From contig JALSPK010000120.1 of the NCBI GenBank assembly GCA_026986005.1, positions 1 to 36,884 on the forward strand: DNA of 36,884 nucleotides. The letters run 5' to 3'. Both the position numbers and the translations under genes were made by a program. Positions 16,892 to 22,991 of this stretch are shown here, piece by piece (the stretch's first letter is position 1; each line of letters opens with the position of its first letter). Source of the stretch: Saprospiraceae bacterium. Lineage in GTDB: Bacteria > Bacteroidota > Bacteroidia > Chitinophagales > Saprospiraceae. A model generated the notes under the pieces. The model saw nothing but the letters and a program-made list of their open reading frames with translations. It had not been told where the DNA came from and did no database searches.

Positions 16892-17709
16892 TATTTAACT
16901 ACAAAAGACTTTACCGTTGATTTCTTACTAGAGATCATTTGGATAAAATATAAACCAGAACTCAATCCGTTAAGCATTAAATCATAGTTACTGGAAGTGT
17001 AATTATAAATATTATTTTTTAATATGATTCTGCCTTGTCTATCAAATATCTTAAAAGAGAAATTGTCTGCTTTTAGCTTTCTCAATCTTAAATAGTTAGT
17101 GTGAACAATACCATCCAGAATAAACAAATCGTTATCATTTTCCAAACTCAAATAATCCAAACCGGTAGTCCCGTCTGCTATTTTAAATGACTTCACTGCT
17201 CCTCCATCACCACTTGTTCCTCCATTTCCATTTGCAGCAATCCCTCCGAAATATACCGTAACATCACCTTCATGAGTAGCCGGAGCGACCCAATCAACAT
17301 TCAAAAACTGAACCGGTCTTGGACTTGTATGATCTATATAATTTACCCCGGACAACTTTCTCAAAGCAAAACCATCAGGCAAGTTTTCAAATTTACCTCC
17401 ATCTTTGTTTTCCTTATTCAAACTCGTGATTTGAAAACCAAATTTAGAAGGATTCCCTGTATGTTTTATTTGAAATTTTAATTTATATCTATGACCGGGA
17501 GTATAGTTATTGACTTCATTTTCTCCCTCAAAAATTTTCATTTCAAGAGAAACCCCAAACTTACCTGCCTTGTGACAATTAAAACATTTCCCGATACTCA
17601 ATGGCGAACCGGTTCTATCTTGCCCTTTTTTTGTAACTCCATGTTTAAAAGAAAAACCTAAACCAAGGACAAGTATTCCAATCAAAATATTTGTAAAAAT
17701 CTTTTTCAT
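16891..17709 (-). CDS. choice-of-anchor V domain protein with T9SS sorting domain
   Basis: The 272-residue protein is secreted. It has a signal peptide (MKKIFTNILIGILVLGLGFSF), then a choice-of-anchor V/Reeler-like module with GSPLSIGKCFNCHKAGKFG near its start, and a C-terminal T9SS type A sorting domain (from about residue 195, ending STVKSFVVK). The CFNCH segment has the CxxCH spacing of a heme-c site, which is usual in this module, though heme attachment is not proved. The ATG at 17709 is chosen over an in-frame TTG at 17739, because that TTG lies inside the probable -7 box. The TAG stop is made from the junction with a MITE-like repeat, so the original C-terminus may have been slightly different; the FVVK ending is nevertheless normal. 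The likely site is the cell surface or outside. Confidence 0.88.
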   Translation of the reverse strand: MKKIFTNILIGILVLGLGFSFKHGVTKKGQDRTGSPLSIGKCFNCHKAGKFGVSLEMKIFEGENEVNNYTPGHRYKLKFQIKHTGNPSKFGFQITSLNKENKDGGKFENLPDGFALRKLSGVNYIDHTSPRPVQFLNVDWVAPATHEGDVTVYFGGIAANGNGGTSGDGGAVKSFKIADGTTGLDYLSLENDNDLFILDGIVHTNYLRLRKLKADNFSFKIFDRQGRIILKNNIYNYTSSNYDLMLNGLSSGLYFIQMISSKKSTVKSFVVK

Positions 17710-17736
17710 TATTATAAGTTTAAAATTAAAAAAAAC

Positions 17737-17744
17737 CAAACATA
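17737..17744 (-). promoter_or_regulatory. -7 box for the choice-of-anchor V gene
   Basis: On the minus strand this reads TATGTTTG, matching TAnnTTTG, and gives a leader of about 20 nt to the ATG at 17709. It argues against the upstream TTG start. Confidence 0.45.
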
Positions 17745-17890
17745 CAAAGTTTATTTATATTAATTATAAATTACGATAATAAAAATTTAGCTTTCTATAC
17801 AAACAATAAACTTTTGGGACGAAAACAGCTCACATAACCAATATACAATAGTGAAAAAAGATTATTTAATAATTAAATTTTAATTAAATC

Positions 17891-17921
17891 TTGGATAATA
17901 GCAAGGTTTACTATATCTTTG
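17891..17921 (+). promoter_or_regulatory. complete Bacteroidota promoter for the 659-residue T9SS protein
   Basis: TTG at 17891-17893 and TATCTTTG at 17914-17921 are 20 bases apart, which is the preferred spacing between the -33 and -7 elements of Bacteroidota. Transcription should start near 17925-17928, leaving a leader of about 65 nt. This is the best promoter in the window. Confidence 0.7.
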
Positions 17922-17990
17922 TCATTAATTTTAAGTGAAGCTATTAAATACAATTCACAAAATTATTTTTAAATTAAAAAAGTCAAACTT

Positions 17991-19970
17991 ATGAAAAAAC
18001 ATTTTACAAAATTAGTATTATTAATTTTTACCATTGCTTTTGTAGGGCAATATAGTACAGCGCAAACAGTAATCTGGGGAGGTCCTGGCGACAAAAACGG
18101 AGAATTTGATGGAGGTCTGAATGACTGGACAGTAAAATCTATTGAACCAGACACAACAAATTTCCTTTGGGTTTGGGAAGCAGATGCTAAAGCGGATCAA
18201 GGAACGTATTCAGGCCTTGGAAGTATCCTATTTTCCCCGTCTGCTTCAAATGGTGCTGCGGTATTTGATTCAGATTTTTATGATAACAGCGTTCAAGCTG
18301 CAGTTCAAAAAGCAGAATTGATATCTCCTAGCTTTTCATGTGCAAACGATACAACAGTTTGGTTAACATTCTACCAATCATTTAGAACATGGCATGGAGT
18401 TGCAAAAGTTGCAGTCTCAAACGATGGAGGTGAAACATGGAGTCCTCCTTATACTATCAACTCTGAACTTTCCGTCAACGAAAGTACAAAAACTAACTCT
18501 GTAGTATTTTTAAATATATCACAATACGCAGGTGCCCAAGAAGATGTAAAAGTTAAATTTATTTGGGAAGACAGATATTATTTTTGGATAATAGACGATG
18601 TAACTATTCTTAATGGGTTAAACGCTGATCCAAGAATTTCGGCATCTTGGTATCCTTCTCAAAGATATATTATTCCTCAAATGCAGACGAAGGGAACTCC
18701 TATGAAGTTTAAAATGGATGTACTCAATGCCGGAGGGCAGAAAGACATGAAAGACATAAAAGCTACTGCATCAATAATTAAAGACTTTACAGAAGAAACT
18801 ATTTATAGTAAAAATACAATTTTTAATCTTTCACCTCGTGACACAGCTACTATTGATTTCAGTACCTTTACACCTGATGAGATGTTGGATACCGGATTAT
18901 ACAGAGCAGAGTATAAAATAGAATATGATAATGCAGCTTCCGATTTCAAAAAAGTTGTTTCTCATTACTTTAGAGTGCAAGAAAAACAGGATGAAGTTTG
19001 GGATAATGAAAACAGAACTCTAGACTTCGATAATAATTTTACTTTTGATGATGGTGGTAGAGTACGTGGGATAGGTTGGCAAGGTGGAAATACTGCTGAT
19101 GCCCAAATTTATTTTTTAAGCTACTACAAAACCGGTGATTGGGTTGAATCAGATAATATTTCTGTTCAAACCGTTGAATTGAACCAAAGGGTAGGTACTC
19201 TTGCTGGTGACGGATTGACTGACTTTCCTTTCCAAATGGCTCTTTTTAGTGTAGCTGATACTATTAACGATGATTTTAGCAACTTTGCTAATGAGGAAAA
19301 CGCGGGGATATTTATTGACAACGTTGACAACGTAAATCTTAACTACTTAGGTTCTACTGACGAAGTCATTGAAAGTGCTGATGAATATGAGTTTTTGTCA
19401 AAACCGATAATTGATTCCGACGGTGAAAATGATTATGTAGTAATGCACCCTAATACAAAATATTTGGTTTCAACATTTTTTGATGTAAGTGAAACAGTAT
19501 ATTATTTTGTAGGATATGACAATCAAGGTCCAAGTGATGATAAATTCAACTCAGAAAAGAGATACTCTTACCCTGAACAAGTAACTGCTTTAAGATATTA
19601 CCCAGGAGCTAATGGTGGATGGACAAGTTATAGGAGTAATTATGGTTCATGGATGTTAGGTATGAAACTTCATATTGCCATTGTACCACCTAATGCAACA
19701 AAAGACGAATTACTACCTAATAACACAGTTCAATTTGCAAACCCAGTACAAGAAAAATTAGTGGCTGACATTAATTTTAATAAAGTGATTGACCATGCAA
19801 CAATAGCAATACATAATATTAATGGTGATATCATTGAAATGAGAAATATCTACAACTTTAAAAAAGATATCCAAACATTTAATACTGAAGCTTTACCTGC
19901 AGGTACATACATCTTTACAATATTTACAAAAGAAAAAATGTTGTCAAAGAAATTTGTAGTTGCAAAATAA
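17991..19970 (+). CDS. large secreted protein with T9SS type A sorting domain
   Basis: The 659-residue protein has a signal peptide (KLVLLIFTIAFVGQYSTAQ). An N-terminal jelly-roll-like region follows at about residues 35-210, with GLNDWTVKS, LWVWEADA, ISPSFSCAND and FIWEDRYYFWIIDDVTI, resembling choice-of-anchor J/MAM-like modules. The middle part (about 220-570) is beta-rich. The C-terminal sorting domain of about 75 residues (from about 585) ends FNTEALPAGTYIFTIFTKEKMLSKKFVVAK. It should pass the outer membrane through the T9SS and be released or attached to surface polysaccharide. No catalytic motif is evident, so an adhesin or structural role is only a guess. It has a complete promoter and a strong terminator, so it is monocistronic. 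Confidence 0.88.
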   Translation: MKKHFTKLVLLIFTIAFVGQYSTAQTVIWGGPGDKNGEFDGGLNDWTVKSIEPDTTNFLWVWEADAKADQGTYSGLGSILFSPSASNGAAVFDSDFYDNSVQAAVQKAELISPSFSCANDTTVWLTFYQSFRTWHGVAKVAVSNDGGETWSPPYTINSELSVNESTKTNSVVFLNISQYAGAQEDVKVKFIWEDRYYFWIIDDVTILNGLNADPRISASWYPSQRYIIPQMQTKGTPMKFKMDVLNAGGQKDMKDIKATASIIKDFTEETIYSKNTIFNLSPRDTATIDFSTFTPDEMLDTGLYRAEYKIEYDNAASDFKKVVSHYFRVQEKQDEVWDNENRTLDFDNNFTFDDGGRVRGIGWQGGNTADAQIYFLSYYKTGDWVESDNISVQTVELNQRVGTLAGDGLTDFPFQMALFSVADTINDDFSNFANEENAGIFIDNVDNVNLNYLGSTDEVIESADEYEFLSKPIIDSDGENDYVVMHPNTKYLVSTFFDVSETVYYFVGYDNQGPSDDKFNSEKRYSYPEQVTALRYYPGANGGWTSYRSNYGSWMLGMKLHIAIVPPNATKDELLPNNTVQFANPVQEKLVADINFNKVIDHATIAIHNINGDIIEMRNIYNFKKDIQTFNTEALPAGTYIFTIFTKEKMLSKKFVVAK

Positions 19971-19995
19971 ACAATTATTAAAAACAACATACTAT

Positions 19996-20028
19996 AGAGG
20001 TTGCTATTTCGGCAGCCTCTTTTTTTTT
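19996..20028 (+). terminator. intrinsic terminator of the 659-residue T9SS gene
   Basis: AGAGGTTGC (19996-20004) pairs with GCAGCCTCT (20012-20020) with one G-U pair and a 7-nt loop, followed by a run of nine T (20020-20028). This is a textbook terminator. The rest of the 376-bp gap to 20346 holds one MITE right end and one complete element. Confidence 0.88.
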
Positions 20029-20151
20029 GTCCCAGCCTTTACAAAAAAGAATGTTTCCAGCTAATTCAGAACAAACCCGCCCAAATGTAAATTAAGGCGA
20101 CCTTAAAATCAATAATACCCTTCTCAAGAAAATGTTACACTTAAAATAATA

Positions 20152-20177
20152 ATTTTAATGAATTTAAGGACAGACTC
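20152..20177. mobile_element. MITE-like family, single right end (copy F)
   Basis: ATTTTAATG at 20152-20160 followed by AATTTAAGGACAGACTC (20161-20177; 14 of 17 match the terminal repeat) is a diverged right end of the family. TA follows directly at 20178-20179. It lies only six bases from the left end of the complete copy B, in the same orientation, so the two are in tandem. Confidence 0.55.
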
Positions 20178-20183
20178 TAACTA

Positions 20184-20343
20184 GTGTCTGTCTATAAAGT
20201 GCTTGATTTTTGAAAAATAAAGATTTTTGATGAGATTTTTATCTTTATGAGGATTAGCGATGCCTTAGCATCAGTAATTTGAATAAAATAAAAATATCGC
20301 AAAAAGAATATTTTTAAATTTTAATGACTTTATGGACAGACAC
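20184..20343. mobile_element. MITE-like element, copy B (160 bp, best preserved)
   Basis: Terminal inverted repeats are GTGTCTGTCTATAAAGT (20184-20200) and ACTTTATGGACAGACAC (20327-20343), with 16 of 17 positions complementary, and TA stands on each side (20182-20183 and 20344-20345). Inside are two more inverted repeats: ATAAAGAT (20217-20224) with ATCTTTAT (20241-20248), and GATGC-CTTA-GCATC (20259-20272). There is no coding potential. Size, ends and TA duplication suggest a MITE mobilised by a Tc1/mariner- or IS630-type transposase; this is inference, and no transposase is in the window. It ends four bases before the stop codon of the TonB-like gene on the minus strand. Confidence 0.75.
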
Positions 20344-20346
20344 TAT

Positions 20347-21150
20347 TTAGTTTACGATAAAATCTATAATAATCGTCCCGCATTGCTCCTTTTTATTGGA
20401 AGGAGTAAAACGATATTTTTTAGCATTTTTTTCAGCTATAGCTATCAATTCCCAATCTGTGGTCGTTGATCCTCTCTGAGTATATTTAGAGTTGATCACA
20501 TTACCTCTTTCATTAATACAAACTTTTACTACTACTCTTCCTGCCTTTTGAGAAGAATCTTCAAAATCAGGTTCAAATAATATTCCCCTGGAGTCAAGCC
20601 CTTCCCCTATCTCTCCTTTACCACGTGTTATACCTTCAAGCATTTTAGCATCTCTTGCCCCTAATGGATCTCCTTGCCTTCCATTCTGCTTGGATTTAGC
20701 CCCTCTAGAATTAAACAATTTGCCAAATTCACTTTTTGCTTCCTTTATTGTTTTTTCAGGAGTGAGTTCTTTTGCCAAATCAGTGTTGTCTTTCGCTTTT
20801 GAATCGACTACAACTTTACTATTATCGTCTTCCAAGTCCTTTTCAACTTTTGTTTTCTTATTAGGCTTTGTCTTTTCGACATCTCTTTTATCACGATCCT
20901 TTTTATGTATAATAGCTTCATCCTGAATTTGATTTTTTTCAGAATTTGAATCTTTATCAATATCTTCCCCGGAACTCTCAGGTGTGTCTCCAAAAATCAC
21001 TAAAATACCTTCTTTTCCCGGAGGAGGGAAGTTATATCTCAAAGAAGGCCAAAGCAAAATAATTGCAAACAGCAAAGCATGTAAAACAAGGCTAATAGTA
21101 AGCCCTATTTTTTTGTAGGTATTTTCACTATTTAGGTCATTTCCTACCAT
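20347..21150 (-). CDS. TonB-family energy transducer
   Basis: The 267-residue protein has one N-terminal membrane helix (about residues 15-36, IGLTISLVLHALLFAIILLW) with the cytoplasmic tail first. A long, highly charged and probably extended periplasmic linker follows (about 50-190, rich in Lys, Asp and Glu). The C-terminal TonB-like domain is at about 200-267 (GRVVVKVCINERGNVINSKY, KNAKKYRFTPSN, TIIIDFIVN). It should carry proton-motive-force energy from the ExbB/ExbD complex to an outer-membrane partner. It is the last gene of the exbB-exbD-exbD operon, 26 bp after the second exbD. Two Cys in the C-terminal domain (VKVCINE and KEQCGT) could form a disulfide. TonB versus TolA role is not settled. 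Confidence 0.85.
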   Translation of the reverse strand: MVGNDLNSENTYKKIGLTISLVLHALLFAIILLWPSLRYNFPPPGKEGILVIFGDTPESSGEDIDKDSNSEKNQIQDEAIIHKKDRDKRDVEKTKPNKKTKVEKDLEDDNSKVVVDSKAKDNTDLAKELTPEKTIKEAKSEFGKLFNSRGAKSKQNGRQGDPLGARDAKMLEGITRGKGEIGEGLDSRGILFEPDFEDSSQKAGRVVVKVCINERGNVINSKYTQRGSTTTDWELIAIAEKNAKKYRFTPSNKKEQCGTIIIDFIVN

Positions 21151-21176
21151 ATCTCATATCAATACAGATATTTTAT

Positions 21177-21578
21177 TTACTTAGGTTTTGCCATTATTGC
21201 ATCAATCTTTAGCCGATATGCGATATCCATTACTTCAACCACTTTTTCATTTGCAACATTAGCATTGGGTGAAATAATAATACTTACTTTACCTCCCCGT
21301 CGTTTATTTTTGATTTTTTTAAGCGCTCTTTCAAGTGCTACTGCACCAATTCTTTTGCTATTTACAAAGAATTTACCATCTTTGGCAATCACTATTTCAA
21401 ATGGTTTCGTTTTAGGGACTGCTTTTGAATTGGAACGTCCGGGCAAACTTAAATTCAATGCATTTGGTATCACCATAGAAGAGGTCAACATAAAAAATAT
21501 TAACAGCAAAAATATAATATCTGTCAATGATGACATACTAAACTCAGCACTTATTTTTGTTTTTTTCTTTAAGCCCAT
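21177..21578 (-). CDS. exbD: ExbD/TolR family protein (second of a tandem pair)
   Basis: The 133-residue protein has a single membrane helix (about residues 17-37) with the conserved proton-path Asp20 in SSLTDIIFLLLIFFML, and a periplasmic ExbD/TolR domain (FEIVIAKDGKFFVNSKRI, VSIIISPNANVANEKVVEVM). Its first 36 residues are nearly identical to the ExbD encoded just before it, while the periplasmic parts differ strongly. Its ATG overlaps the stop codon of that gene by one base (TAATG), so translation is probably coupled. It works with ExbB in the inner membrane. Confidence 0.93.
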   Translation of the reverse strand: MGLKKKTKISAEFSMSSLTDIIFLLLIFFMLTSSMVIPNALNLSLPGRSNSKAVPKTKPFEIVIAKDGKFFVNSKRIGAVALERALKKIKNKRRGGKVSIIISPNANVANEKVVEVMDIAYRLKIDAIMAKPK

Positions 21579-21982
21579 TATGATTTTTTTGGTTGAGTTC
21601 CTATAATAGCACGCATTTTATTTCTATTTGCAATTTTCATCATTTCGTATATCTTCTTATACGGTACTCCTTTTTCAGCTACGATAGTCAAAGTTGCATT
21701 TTTCAATTTATCCTTATCCAACTTCTTCAATTCCTTTCTTACATTTTTATTAACTTCTGATTTTGCAATTTTACGTCCATTGAATATAATAGAATTATCA
21801 CGCATAAGTACGACCGAAATGTCCGTAGGAGCAACTGTCCTGGAATTGGATTCAGCTACTTCAAAATTAATCTGAACCATAGACGATGTCAACATAAAAA
21901 ATATCAATAACAAAAAAATGATATCTGTCAATGATGACATACTAAATTCAGCACTTATTTTATTTCTCTTCTTTAGGCCCAT
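21578..21982 (-). CDS. exbD: ExbD/TolR family protein (first of a tandem pair)
   Basis: This 134-residue ExbD/TolR protein has one membrane helix (about 17-37) with Asp20 in SSLTDIIFLLLIFFML. Its periplasmic domain contains ISVVLMRDNSIIFNGRKI and TLTIVAEKGVPYKKIYEMM. It lies 22 bp after the exbB-like gene and overlaps the next exbD by one base. In Bacteroidota, ExbB complexes often have two different ExbD proteins, so a mixed complex is plausible. Confidence 0.93.
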   Translation of the reverse strand: MGLKKRNKISAEFSMSSLTDIIFLLLIFFMLTSSMVQINFEVAESNSRTVAPTDISVVLMRDNSIIFNGRKIAKSEVNKNVRKELKKLDKDKLKNATLTIVAEKGVPYKKIYEMMKIANRNKMRAIIGTQPKKS

Positions 21983-22004
21983 AATATAGTTTAACTAAAA
22001 TATA

Positions 22005-22688
22005 TTAATTTGTTGGTTCTTGCAATAAGTCCATAAATTCAACACTGGTTTGCTCCATTTTGAAGACTACTTTATCAACCAATGCTACTAAATAGTTGTA
22101 TCCTACAAAAGAAAATATACCTATTGCCAAACCTACTGCTGTAGTAATCAATGCCTGATAAATACCACCGGCAAGAGCATCAGGGCTTACATTTTGTTCT
22201 GTTGCCATCGTATAAAATGCCATAATCATACCTGTAACAGTTCCAAAAAACCCAATCATAGGAGCAGCTCCGGAAATACTTGCAAGTGTAGAAAGGTTTT
22301 TTTCCAATTTATACAGTTCAAGATTACCCACATTCTCAATTGCCGCATCGATATCTCTCAGTGGTTTACCTATCCTCATTAGTCCTTTTAGTATCATTCT
22401 TGACATAGGTGTATCATTTGACTGACACATTGCTTTTGCCCCTTCGATGTTGCCTGCAGCAACAGCAGATTTGATATTATTGAAAAAAGAATTATCTGTT
22501 TTACCGGCTTTTCTAATCGTCATCATTCGTTCGATAAATATATATGTCGCTACAACTGACAATAATATCAATATACCAACAATAGCAACCCCCATAGGTC
22601 CTCCTTTCATAATGAGGTCAAAAATGCTTTGCTTCACTTCTTCTGTCTCTTGAGCCTGCGGAATTAAAAAAAACAACAAATCCATCAT
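22005..22688 (-). CDS. exbB: MotA/TolQ/ExbB proton channel family protein
   Basis: The 227-residue protein has an extracytoplasmic N-terminus and three membrane helices: about residues 30-52 (GPMGVAIVGILILLSVVATYIF), 135-160 and 175-200. The conserved channel region is SISGAAPMIGFFGTVTGMIMAF followed by AGGIYQALITTAVGLAIGIFSF, which is diagnostic for ExbB/TolQ. With ExbD it makes the proton-driven motor that energises the TonB-like protein. It is the first gene of the four-gene operon. Two adjacent ATG codons (22686-22688 and 22683-22685) could start it; I keep the first. ExbB versus TolQ cannot be separated by sequence alone; the TonB-like fourth gene and absence of tolB or pal favour ExbB. 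Confidence 0.93.
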   Translation of the reverse strand: MMDLLFFLIPQAQETEEVKQSIFDLIMKGGPMGVAIVGILILLSVVATYIFIERMMTIRKAGKTDNSFFNNIKSAVAAGNIEGAKAMCQSNDTPMSRMILKGLMRIGKPLRDIDAAIENVGNLELYKLEKNLSTLASISGAAPMIGFFGTVTGMIMAFYTMATEQNVSPDALAGGIYQALITTAVGLAIGIFSFVGYNYLVALVDKVVFKMEQTSVEFMDLLQEPTN

Positions 22689-22762
22689 AAGTCTTATTTT
22701 AAGTTTTAGTTTGCAATAATAAACAGTTAACGCAAGTAACTCTTTTTAAATTATACGAAACG

Positions 22763-22770
22763 CAAATTTA
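22763..22770 (-). promoter_or_regulatory. -7 box for the exbB operon
   Basis: On the minus strand this reads TAAATTTG followed by CG, matching TAnnTTTG, and gives a leader of about 70 nt. No clear -33 element was found. It shares a 303-bp divergent region with typA. Confidence 0.45.
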
Positions 22771-22915
22771 ATTAAATATTAAAGATTTTTTATATATTAA
22801 TAATAAATTCTCAATATTTTGATAATTATTAGCCAAAAACCAACTTTATACAGTTAATTACTATACTAAATCAACAATTATTACTTAGTAATAGCAAAAT
22901 ATTAGAAATTTATTA

Positions 22916-22923
22916 GACCTTTG
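22916..22923 (+). promoter_or_regulatory. possible -7 box for typA
   Basis: GACCTTTG followed by CAG differs from TAnnTTTG by its first base. It would give a leader of about 65 nt containing the hairpin at 22944-22973. Confidence 0.35.
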
Positions 22924-22943
22924 CAGCCGTTTAAACCAAATCT

Positions 22944-22973
22944 AAAAAACAACATTGTAAAGTGTTGTTTTTT
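22944..22973 (+). promoter_or_regulatory. terminator-like hairpin in the typA leader
   Basis: AAAAAACAACA (22944-22954) is a perfect 11-bp complement of TGTTGTTTTTT (22963-22973) around an 8-nt loop, and the right arm ends in six T. It lies between the likely typA promoter and the ATG at 22992. No plus-strand gene lies directly upstream that it could terminate, so it could be an attenuator or a leader stabiliser. Only two of the pairs are G-C, so the fold is weak. Confidence 0.4.
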
Positions 22974-22991
22974 CTAATTAAATACAATTTA

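Noticed and set aside
22962-22991. GTG start adding ten residues to TypA
   Set aside because: The GTG lies in the leader hairpin, and the ATG at 22992 gives the family's usual N-terminus.
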